Assembly: GCA_023443985.1 (NCBI GenBank)
Contig: JAEZSJ010000302.1
Coordinates: 1-16,759 of the forward strand
From: Verrucomicrobiota bacterium
Lineage (GTDB): Bacteria > Verrucomicrobiota > Verrucomicrobiia > Opitutales > Opitutaceae
DNA: 16,759 bases
Reading direction: 5' to 3'
In this document: in pieces, positions 7,448 through 15,400 of the stretch
Numbering within the stretch: the first letter of the stretch is position 1
Layout: every line of letters starts with the position of its first letter
Notes under the pieces: generated by a model
What the model was told of the DNA's origin: nothing
Databases searched by the model: none
What the model saw: only the letters and a program-made list of their open reading frames with translations
Program-made: the position numbers and the translations under genes

Positions 7448-8128
7448 CTACGGGGCGGCGGTCCCATGCTCGAGCTCGGCCAGGATCGCGGCGGCGTTGG
7501 ACGTGCCGAGGCGGGCGGCGCCGGCCGCGAGGAGTGCCCGGGCGTCGGCGAGCGTCTTGATGCCGCCGCTGGCCTTGAGCCGGATGCTACCGGTGCGGGC
7601 CGCCGCCCACTCGCGGAGGTGTTCCGGGGCGGCTCCGGCCGGGCCGAAGCCGGTGGACGTCTTGATGAAATCGGCGCCGGCGGTTTCGCAGAGGCGAAGG
7701 GCGGCCAGCCGTTGCTCGTGGTCGAGGTAGCAGGTCTCCGCGATGATCTTCACGAGCAGGCCGATCCGCTGGGCTTGGGCGGTGAGGACGGCGACGCCCT
7801 CGGCGGTGATTGCCGGGTGGCCGTCCCGCAACGCGGCGTAGTTCATCACGATATCGACCTCGTGCGCGCCGGCGGCTCGCGCGGCTTCGATCTCGGCCTG
7901 CTGGGCGAGGAGGGAGAACCGGCCGCTCGGGAAGCCGACGACCGTGCCGATGCGCACGCCGGTCCCGGCGAGTTCGCGGGCCGCGAAGGCGACGTTGGCC
8001 GGGTAGAGCATCACGCATGCGAAGCGGTGGTGCGCCGCCTGGCGGCAGAGTTCGCCGAGGTCGGCCTGGGAGGCGTCGAGCCGCAGGTTGGTGGAGTCGA
8101 GGGTGGCGGCGAGTTCGGCCGGGGTCAT
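7448..8128 (-). CDS. deoC: Deoxyribose-phosphate aldolase
   Basis: A 226-residue class I aldolase that splits 2-deoxy-D-ribose 5-phosphate into glyceraldehyde 3-phosphate and acetaldehyde, the last step of deoxynucleoside breakdown in the cytoplasm. All family motifs are visible: EVDIVMN at 90-96 (Asp92), LVKIIAET at 125-132 (Lys127), FIKTSTGFG at 154-162 with the Schiff-base Lys156, LKASGGIK at 184-191 with the second active-site Lys185, and the phosphate-binding GTS at 208-210. Length and motif spacing match bacterial DeoC of the short type. ATG 8128 starts the protein close to the first helix. The gene is not next to other deo genes (deoA, deoB, deoD) in this window. It is divergent from the sensor kinase gene by 127 bp, in which I see no clear promoter. 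No intrinsic terminator is seen after its stop. Confidence 0.95.
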   Translation of the reverse strand: MTPAELAATLDSTNLRLDASQADLGELCRQAAHHRFACVMLYPANVAFAARELAGTGVRIGTVVGFPSGRFSLLAQQAEIEAARAAGAHEVDIVMNYAALRDGHPAITAEGVAVLTAQAQRIGLLVKIIAETCYLDHEQRLAALRLCETAGADFIKTSTGFGPAGAAPEHLREWAAARTGSIRLKASGGIKTLADARALLAAGAARLGTSNAAAILAELEHGTAAP

Positions 8129-8255
8129 GCGCCCGCAGGCTGGTGCGCGGAGCGAGCCGGCTCAAGCGCGGGGTGCGGCGACCGCCCATCCCCGCGCCGC
8201 AACCGCCGGAATAAAACATGGCGCGCCGGAGGACCCGTTCGCTAGCCTCCCGTCG

Positions 8256-9407
8256 ATGTCGTCCGTCGTGCCGCCCACCGAGCGAACCGCCTCGCGAAAT
8301 GCGCGCCTCTACGTCGCGTGCCAGGCGGCGGGGTGGGGCGGCTGGACGTTGCTCTACATCTGCCTGTTGTTCGCGCAGGGCGAGGTGCTGGTGAAGGGCG
8401 AGGTGATCAACAAGCAGCCTTCGCCGACCGACATCGCGCTGATCGTGGCGGGCAACTGCATCGGTCTGGTGCTGACCCACCTGTACCGGATGCACATCCA
8501 CCGCCGCGGGTGGGCGCAGCAGTCGCTGCGCGCGCTGGGCCCGCGGATCGGCGTGGCTTCGCTGCTGCTCGGCGTGGCGTGGACCGGGTTGTCGTGGCCG
8601 CTGCTGCACCTGTTCGAGGGCCAGGGCGAGCAGACGGTGCAGATCAGCCACGCGACGGTGCTGGTCTACAGCGTGTTCAACGGCACGGTGTTCATGTTCG
8701 TCTGGTCGGCATTGTATTTTGGATATCACCTGTTCGAGCGCCACCGGCGCTCGGAGGTGGCGGTCTGGCAGCTGCAGACCACGGCCAAGGAGGCCGAGCT
8801 GCGCGCGCTCAAGTCGCAGGTGAATCCGCATTTCATCTTCAACTCCCTCAACTCGCTGCGCGCGCTCATCGACGAGAACCCGGCGCAGGCCCGCGACGCC
8901 GTCACCCGACTGGCCAACCTCCTGCGCTATTCGCTGAAGGCGGGCCAGCTCGAGACTGTGCCGCTGGCCGACGAGCTGCAGATCGTCGGCGACTACCTCG
9001 CGCTGGAACAGGTGCGCCACGAGGACCGCCTGCGCGTGCGGATCGAGGTGTCGCCCGGGGCGCAGGCCGTGAACGTGCCGCCGATGCTGATGCAGACGCT
9101 GGTCGAGAACGCCGTGAAGTACGGCATCGCCCCGCGCCGGGAGGGCGGCGAGATCCGCATCACCGGCCGCTGCACCCGGGACCGGCTCGTGCTGCAGGTC
9201 ACGAACCCCGGCTCGCTGGATGCGCGCGGCGGTTCCACCGGCCTGGGCCTCCACAACGCCGCGGAGCGCCTTCGTCTCATATTTGGAAGTACAGCGAGCC
9301 TGCGTCTGGAGGGGCGGGCCTCCGACCAGGTGGTCGCCACCGTCGAGCTGCCGTTGGGCGGCGCGCAGGTCCCGTCCGCCCCGCGTCCCTTCTCCGCCGT
9401 GCCATGA
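8256..9407 (+). CDS. LytS-type membrane sensor histidine kinase (HisKA_7TM-less, His_kinase family PF06580 type)
   Basis: A 383-residue sensor kinase of the LytS/YehU-like class. The N-terminal half has four likely transmembrane segments at about 17-40, 58-76, 98-120 and 132-158 with no large extracytoplasmic domain, so the stimulus may be sensed in or at the membrane. The phosphoacceptor region reads LKSQVNPHFIFNSLNSLRAL, with the conserved His192. The ATPase domain has its N-box at 281-290 (TLVENAVKYG, Asn285) and a G-box GLGLHNAAERL at 329-339. ATG 8256 is taken as start because the charged residues preceding the first membrane segment begin there; the frame is open upstream but has no family features. 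Its TGA overlaps the ATG of the response regulator by 4 bp (ATGA), implying translational coupling and a cognate pair. Confidence 0.93.
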   Translation: MSSVVPPTERTASRNARLYVACQAAGWGGWTLLYICLLFAQGEVLVKGEVINKQPSPTDIALIVAGNCIGLVLTHLYRMHIHRRGWAQQSLRALGPRIGVASLLLGVAWTGLSWPLLHLFEGQGEQTVQISHATVLVYSVFNGTVFMFVWSALYFGYHLFERHRRSEVAVWQLQTTAKEAELRALKSQVNPHFIFNSLNSLRALIDENPAQARDAVTRLANLLRYSLKAGQLETVPLADELQIVGDYLALEQVRHEDRLRVRIEVSPGAQAVNVPPMLMQTLVENAVKYGIAPRREGGEIRITGRCTRDRLVLQVTNPGSLDARGGSTGLGLHNAAERLRLIFGSTASLRLEGRASDQVVATVELPLGGAQVPSAPRPFSAVP

Positions 9408-10132
9408 AAGCCCTGATCATCGACGACGAACGCCTCGCCCGAAAGGAGCTCCGCAAACTGCTCGCCGCCCACCCGCAGATCGAGGTGGTCGGGGAGGCCG
9501 CCGACGCCGGCGAGGCGCGGCAGGCGATCGCCACGCTCGCGCCCGACCTGCTCTTCCTCGACGTGCAGATGCCGGGCGAGGACGGCTTCGGGCTGCTCGA
9601 GACGCTCGAACCGCCGCTGCCGCAGGTGGTCTTCGCGACCGCGTTCGACGAGTTCGCGGTGAAGGCGTTCGAGTTCAACGCGCTCGACTACCTGCTCAAG
9701 CCCGTGGACCCCGCCCGCCTCGCCGCTGCGGTGGCGAAGCTCACCGCCGCCCCGGCCGCCGAGGAGGCCGCCGCCGGGACGCCCCGCACCGACCGGCTGC
9801 ACCCGCACGACAAGGTGTTCGTGCGACAGGGCGAACAGTGTTGGTTCGTGGAGGTGCGCTCGATCCGCCTCCTCGAGAGCGAGGGCAACTACACGCGAGT
9901 GCACTTCGACGGCGCGCAACCGCTGCTCTTCCGCTCGCTCAATGCGATGGAGGAACGGCTCGACCAGCGGATGTTCTTCCGCGCGAACCGCCGGCAACTC
10001 GTGAACCTCGAGTGGATCGACAAGATCGAGCCATGGTTCAGCGGCGGCCTGCTCGTGCACATCAAGGGCGGCCCGCGCGTCGAACTCTCGCGGCGCCAGG
10101 CGCAGTCGTTCCGCGAGCAGATGAGCCTCTGA
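9404..10132 (+). CDS. LytTR-family response regulator
   Basis: A 242-residue response regulator. The receiver domain (1-115) has all the phosphorylation residues: Asp7-Asp8, phosphoacceptor Asp53 in FLDVQMPGEDGF, Thr79 in FATAFDEFAVKAF and Lys99 in YLLKPVD. The C-terminal LytTR DNA-binding domain (about 135-240) shows LLESEGNYTRVHFDG, FRSLNAMEERL, FFRANRRQLVNLEWIDKIE and VELSRRQAQSFRE, the usual strand pattern of this family. It is the probable phosphorylation partner of the upstream kinase, and the ATG overlaps the kinase stop. Regulators of this class often control the genes beside them, so the ABC transporter genes 11 bp downstream are the likely target. No binding repeats were identified. 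Confidence 0.95.
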   Translation: MKALIIDDERLARKELRKLLAAHPQIEVVGEAADAGEARQAIATLAPDLLFLDVQMPGEDGFGLLETLEPPLPQVVFATAFDEFAVKAFEFNALDYLLKPVDPARLAAAVAKLTAAPAAEEAAAGTPRTDRLHPHDKVFVRQGEQCWFVEVRSIRLLESEGNYTRVHFDGAQPLLFRSLNAMEERLDQRMFFRANRRQLVNLEWIDKIEPWFSGGLLVHIKGGPRVELSRRQAQSFREQMSL

Positions 10133-10143
10133 CCCGGCCGGCC

Positions 10144-10896
10144 ATGATCGAGGCCCACGAGCTCACCAAGACATTCCGCGACCGCAGACGCGGAGAGATC
10201 CGCGCGGTCGACCGCCTCAGCCTGCGGGCCGAGCCGGGGCGCGTCTACGGCCTGCTCGGGGCGAACGGCGCGGGAAAGACGACCGCCCTGCGGCTGCTCG
10301 CGACCCTGCTGCAGCCAACCTCCGGCACCGCGACCGTCGCGGGTTTCGATGTCACGACCGCGCCGGAACGGGTGCGCTCGCAGGTGGGCTTCCTGGCCGC
10401 GAGCACGGCCCTCTACGGCCGGCTGACCGCCCGCGAGACGATCGCCTACTTCGGCCGACTCCACGGAATGGGTACGAGGGAGGTCGCCGCCCGCATCGCC
10501 CGGCTGTCCGACGAGCTGGAGCTGCACGAGTTCCTCGACCGCCGCTGCGACAAGCTGTCGACCGGCATGAAGCAGCGGACCTCCATTGCGCGAACCCTCG
10601 TCCACGACCCCGCGGTGATGATCTTCGACGAGCCCACGCTGGGGCTGGACGTGATGGCCGCGCGGGCGATCGTGCGTTTCGTGCGCGGCTGCCGCGAACG
10701 CGGCCGGACCGTGATCTACTCGACGCACGTGATGGCCGAGGCGGAGAAGCTTTGCGACGTGATCGGGATCCTCCACGACGGCCGGCTCGTCGCCGAGGGA
10801 CCCCTCGAGGCGCTGCGGGCGCGCTACGGGGCGCACGACCTGGAGGACGTCTTCGTGCGGGCGGTGGGTGGTGAAACCGAACGGGGGGCGGACTGA
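10144..10896 (+). CDS. ABC transporter ATPase, NatA-like
   Basis: A 250-residue ATP-binding subunit of an ABC-2 exporter. Motifs in order: Walker A GANGAGKTT at 39-47, ABC signature LSTGMKQRTSIAR at 138-150, Walker B VMIFDEPTLGLD at 158-169 with catalytic-type Glu163, and the switch His195 in STHV. At the usual Q-loop position the sequence reads LAASTALYGRLTARETI, so the standard Gln is not evident; similar Ser/Thr-rich sequences occur in NatA-like subunits as I recall them. Such proteins drive Na+ efflux in Bacillus subtilis NatAB, but related exporters carry other substrates, so the cargo is an inference. The start is 11 bp after the response regulator stop, and a further 21 bp separates its stop from the permease start, so these genes are one operon. 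Confidence 0.93.
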   Translation: MIEAHELTKTFRDRRRGEIRAVDRLSLRAEPGRVYGLLGANGAGKTTALRLLATLLQPTSGTATVAGFDVTTAPERVRSQVGFLAASTALYGRLTARETIAYFGRLHGMGTREVAARIARLSDELELHEFLDRRCDKLSTGMKQRTSIARTLVHDPAVMIFDEPTLGLDVMAARAIVRFVRGCRERGRTVIYSTHVMAEAEKLCDVIGILHDGRLVAEGPLEALRARYGAHDLEDVFVRAVGGETERGAD

Positions 10897-10904
10897 GGCG
10901 CCAC

Positions 10905-10910
10905 GGAGGA
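10905..10910 (+). promoter_or_regulatory. Shine-Dalgarno that decides the permease start
   Basis: GGAGGA lies one base before an ATG at 10912 and seven bases before an in-frame ATG at 10918. Only the second spacing is normal, which favours 10918 as start. It is the only good ribosome binding site I see in the window. Confidence 0.6.
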
Positions 10911-10917
10911 TATGACG

Positions 10918-12123
10918 ATGTTCTGGTCCCAGGTCTGGACGGTGTTCACGAAGGAGCTGCGCGACTCGCTCCGCGACCGGCGCGCGGTCGTGTCGATGTT
11001 CGTCGTACCCACATTGGTGATGCCGTTGCTGTTGCTCACCGCCGGCGCGGTGATGGCCAAGATCGTGAAAAAGGCCCAGGACGAGGCCTCCCCGGTGGTG
11101 GTCGTGGGCGGGGCGGACTCGCCGGAGCTGCTCGCCGCGCTGCACGCCGACCCCCGGCTGCGGGTCGTCGAGCCGGCCGGGGACTTCCGCCGGATGGTCG
11201 CCGACAACCGTGTGCGCGCGGCGGTGGAGATCCCCGTCGGGTTCGCGGCGGCGCTGGCGGGCGGCGAGCCCGCGGAGGTGACGCTCCATTTCAACGAAGG
11301 GGATCTGAAGAGCGACATCGGGCTGGGCGAGCTGGAGCGGTTTTTCCGCGAGTTTCGCGACCGCACCGTGGCGGAGCGGCTCGCGGCGCGGGGCCTGGCC
11401 CCGACCCTCGTGCGACCCTTCGAGCTGCGGCGCAGCAACGCCGCGCCGGAGAAGAAGGCGGGCAACCTGCTCGGCGGCGTCGTGCCGTACATCATCATCC
11501 TGTTGTGCTTCGCCGGCGCCATGTATCCGGCGATCGATCTCACGGCGGGCGAGAAGGAGCGGGGCACGATGGAGACGCTGCTGTGCAGCCCGGTCGACCG
11601 CACCGCGCTCGTCCTCGGCAAGTTCTTCACGGTGCTCAGCGCCTCGTTGGCGACGATCGTGTGCACGCTCTTGTCGATGGTCGCGTGCATCCTGATTGGC
11701 GGTACGCTGATGCTCGCCGGTCCCGCCGGGGCGACGGCCGGCCCGCGCCTCTCCCTCGATCCCCTCGGCGCGGCGGGGGTCTTCGTCATGGTGCTGCCGA
11801 TCGCGGTGCTCTTCGCGGCGGTGCTGCTCGCCGTCGCCCTCTGCGCCAAGAGCACGAAGGAGGCGCAGACCTACCTCTCGCCGCTGGCGTTCGTGATCGT
11901 GCTTCCCGCGATGATCGGGATGCTGCCGGGCGTGGAACTCGACGCGAAGCTCGCCCTCGTGCCCGTGCTCAACCTCACCCTGGCCTGCAAGGAGCTGCTG
12001 ACGGGGGTCTGGCATTGGCCGTATCTCGCGCTGATCTTCGGCTCGACCACCTTGTATGCGGTCGCGGCGCTCGCCGGAGCGGTGGCGCTCTTCCGGCGCG
12101 AGAGCGTCCTGTTCCGGGCCTGA
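10918..12123 (+). CDS. ABC-2 type permease, NatB-like
   Basis: A 401-residue membrane subunit (403 if the ATG at 10912 is used) of the exporter whose ATPase is encoded just upstream. One membrane segment near the N-terminus (about 23-47) is followed by a soluble extracytoplasmic domain of about 135 residues (48-183), and then six further hydrophobic segments near 184-207, 237-266, 283-309, 319-338, 345-360 and 369-392. Between the second and third lies GEKERGTMETLLCSP at 211-225, the coupling-type motif typical of NatB and other ABC-2 permeases. Length and the large loop after the first membrane helix match NatB-like Na+ exporters, but this fold is shared with exporters of other cargo. It is the last gene of the four-gene operon with the kinase and regulator, and a terminator-like hairpin follows at 12245. 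Confidence 0.92.
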   Translation: MFWSQVWTVFTKELRDSLRDRRAVVSMFVVPTLVMPLLLLTAGAVMAKIVKKAQDEASPVVVVGGADSPELLAALHADPRLRVVEPAGDFRRMVADNRVRAAVEIPVGFAAALAGGEPAEVTLHFNEGDLKSDIGLGELERFFREFRDRTVAERLAARGLAPTLVRPFELRRSNAAPEKKAGNLLGGVVPYIIILLCFAGAMYPAIDLTAGEKERGTMETLLCSPVDRTALVLGKFFTVLSASLATIVCTLLSMVACILIGGTLMLAGPAGATAGPRLSLDPLGAAGVFVMVLPIAVLFAAVLLAVALCAKSTKEAQTYLSPLAFVIVLPAMIGMLPGVELDAKLALVPVLNLTLACKELLTGVWHWPYLALIFGSTTLYAVAALAGAVALFRRESVLFRA

Positions 12124-12244
12124 CGCGCGCCACGGCGCCCGGGGTGTTGACGGAGCGCCGGCAGAGGCGGTCGGCCGGAGCCGCCCGGGACGGCAGGGCG
12201 GTTTCGGGGCGTTTTCACGGTAAAGACTTCGTGAACATCGACCG

Positions 12245-12268
12245 GCCTCCCCACGGGGGCGGCTTTTC
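12245..12268 (+). terminator. Probable intrinsic terminator of the kinase-regulator-ABC operon
   Basis: GCC-T-CCCC, loop ACG, then GGGG-C-GGC forms a 7-pair stem with one mismatch, followed by TTTTC. It lies about 120 bp after the permease stop. The rest of the 288-bp gap (12124-12411) shows no gene or clear promoter for the next gene. Confidence 0.55.
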
Positions 12269-12411
12269 ACAGCGAAATTCTGGGGCGAAATGCCGATGTA
12301 TGCCTTCCCAGTCCCGGTCGCGCCGAGGCGTCGCCGGTCGGGAAAACCCCGCTTGTCTTGTCCGATCGGCCCCGTTTACCTCCTCACCCACACCACTTTC
12401 CCTCCCCGGCC

Positions 12412-15400
12412 TTGACGAAAAAAATCCTGATCGCCCACAGCAACCCGAAGGCGAAGCGCACCCTGACGCTGCTGCTCGCCGACGCGGGATTCGACGTTCG
12501 CGCTGCAACGAAAGCGGCGGAAGCGGTCGAGCTGGCCAAGCACGAACTCTTCGACCTTGCGTTGATCGAGCAGGCGTTGCGCACGCCGGAAGGGGACATG
12601 CTCGCGGCAATCCGCGCCGAGCAACCGACGTTGCCCGTTTTCCTGCTGGCCAAGGACCTCGCGCTGCCGGCGATCATCCAGGCGATCCGCTTGGGCGTGG
12701 CCGACGTCTTCAACCAGCCGGAGGATTTCAAGGCGATCGTCGAGCGCGCGCACGCGCTGCTCCGGCCCGGCCAGACGTTCAGCGGCGGTGAGGCGCTCGG
12801 CGAGATCGAGTCCCTGCCGTCCGCGCCCGCGGGCAAGGGTGGCGGCAAGGCCGCGGGCGGAGAGGCGAGCGCGCTCACGCAGCAGCTCACGGCCCTCAAG
12901 GCGGACCTGGCGAAACTTTCGAAGGAGCAGAGCGATCTCGCAGTCGCGACCGAGAGCCTCCGGGCCGAGCGCGAGGCGCTGCAGGGCGAGGTCGATTCGC
13001 TTTCGCTGAGCCGCACGCAGGCGCAGAAGGTGGAGGCCGAGACGGCCGCCGCGCGCGCCCAGCTCCAGAAGATCCAGTCCGAGGCGAAACAGGCGCAGCA
13101 ACAGATCGCCACGCTCGAGGCCGAAAAGGTCGCGATCGAGCAGGAGCGCGCCGCGCTCGCGAAGCAGCAGAGCGAGCTCGCCGCCGGCCGGGGCAAACAG
13201 GCGCAGGCCTCCGCGGCCGAGAAGGCCGTCATCGACAAGCGGGTACAGGAGCTCGAGGAGCGCCTCGTCCAGGCCGAGATGGAGACCGCGGCCGCGAAGC
13301 AGACCGAGGCCCGCCTCTCCGCCGAGCGGCAGGAGGTCGCCGCCCTGCGCGCGGCCGCCGAGAAGGCGAACGCCGAGGCCGCGCGGCTGAAGACCGATCT
13401 CGCCCAGAAGCTGGAGCGGCAGAAGCAGCTCGACTCCGTCGCCGCCGACCTTGCCAAGCGCGAGCAGGCGCTCGCCGAGGAGCGGGCGCAGCTGGCCGAC
13501 CTGCAGGCGCAGGCCGAGCAGGTCCTCGCCGAGCGGGCGCAGATCGACAAGACCCGGGCGGACCTCGCGACCGCCACCGCGCGCCTCAAGGAGCAGGAGG
13601 GGGCGTTCGCCACGAATTCCCGCGGGCTGGAGGAGAAGCGCCGCCAGCTGGCGTCCGAGCGCCAGCAGATCGAGGATGATCGTATCCAGATCGAGGAGCA
13701 GCGCGAGGGCATCCGGCTCACCGAGAACACCCTGGCCGAGAAGGAGAAGGCGCTGCGCGCCGAACGCACCGAGCTCGACCTGAAGCTGGCGCGTCTCGAA
13801 CGTTTGAAGTCGCGGGAGGTCGAGCTCGACCGCCGCGAGAAGCAGCTCGCCGCCGCCGCCGAGAGCGTTGCGACCGAGCAGGCCGAGATCGAGAACCAGC
13901 GGCGCGAGCTCGCCGGCCTGCGCGAGGAGCAGGCGCAGGTGCGCGAGCACGCCGCCAAGCTCGAGCGCGACGCCGCCACGCTCGCCGCCAAGCAGAAGGA
14001 TTTCGCCCGCGCCCAGGGCCAGCTCGAAGGGGAGCGGCAGGGCGTCGCCCGCCAGCAGGAGCTGCTGAAGACCCAGCTCGCGCAGGTGCAGGCCCAGGAG
14101 GCCGAGCAGGCCGAGCAGGCCGCCGCCATCGCGGCGGACCAGGCAGCCATCGAGCAGCAGGCGAAGTTCCTCGAGCAGGGGAAGGCCGCGCTCGCCAAAC
14201 GCGAGACCGAGCTCGCCGAGGCCGCGCAGAAGCTGGAGGCCGACCAGGCCGCACTGGCGAAGACGAAGAGCGAACTCGCGGGCGAGCGGGAGCTCGTCGA
14301 GGCGGAGATCGCCAAGCTCGAGGAGCTCAAGCTGCTCAAGCAGCAGCTGGAGAAGACCTCCGAGGCGCTCACCCAGCGCGAGGAGAAGCTGCGTGGCGCC
14401 GAAGAACGCCTGGCGCAGGAGCAGGCCCGTTTCGGCGAGATCAAGAACGCCGACGCCAAGATCAAACAGGACAAGTCGGCCCTGGCGTTGCGCGAGGCCG
14501 AGCTCTCCGACCGCGAGGCGAAACTCGCCGAGGAGATGACCATCGTCGCCCAGGCGAAGCGCAAGTTCGAGGAGCTGCAGGCCCAGGAGACGGCGCTGCG
14601 CGCGAACGAGGCGAAGGTCGCCGAGGAGACCAAGAAACTTTCCCAGCGGTCCAACCAGCTCGCCGCCACCGAGGCCGCGCAGGAGGCCGAACAGCTGCAG
14701 CTCAAGGAGGCCCAGGCGAAGCTCTCCAAGGAGCTCGCCGACGCCAAGGCCGCTGCCGAGAAGGCGAATGCCGAGGCCGCGGATCTCGCCGCCCGGAAGG
14801 CCAAGCTCGTCGAGCAGCAGAAGGAGTTCGAGCAGGCCAACGCGAGGCTCGCCGCGGATCGTTCGAAGATCGCGCAGGAGGCGGCGGAGCTCGAGGGTGC
14901 CCGCACCGAGCAGAAACAGTGGGAGGCCGAGCTCGACGCCGAGGCCAAGCGCCTCGCGGCGGAGGCCCAGAAGCTTGCCGCGGTCGACCAGGCCAAGCGC
15001 GAACTCGACCAGGCCCGGGCGCAACACGAGGCCGATCTCGCCGCGGCGCGGGCCGCATTGGAGAAGGAGCGGACCGCTGCCCGCGAGGACTCCGCCCGGA
15101 TCCAGACCCAGCGCGCCGAACTCGAGGCGCAGAGCGCCGAGCTGCAGGCGTTGGAGCAGCATCTCGCCGGATTGCAGGAGGAGGCCGCCCGCGTCCGGCA
15201 GGAGGCCGAGCAGATCACCGCCCAGCAGACCGCGCTGGAGGAACGCGCGGCCCGTCTGAAGTCCTTCGAGGCCGCCGCCCGCAACGAGAAGACTCGTATC
15301 ACTCAACTGGAGGCGCTGCTGGAGAAGGAGCGCGCCGGGCTGACCGCCGAGCGCGAGCAGCTCTTCCGCCAGATCGAGGAGGAACGGCAGATCGTCGAGC

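Noticed and set aside
8318..9403. Apparent fusion of extra N-terminal sequence to the response regulator
   Set aside because: The frame is open upstream only because of high GC; it lies inside the kinase gene, and the receiver domain begins exactly at ATG 9404.
12358..12411. An earlier TTG start for the coiled-coil gene
   Set aside because: It would add 18 Pro/His-rich residues before the first receiver strand, and family-type receivers begin one to five residues before that strand. It remains possible but less likely.
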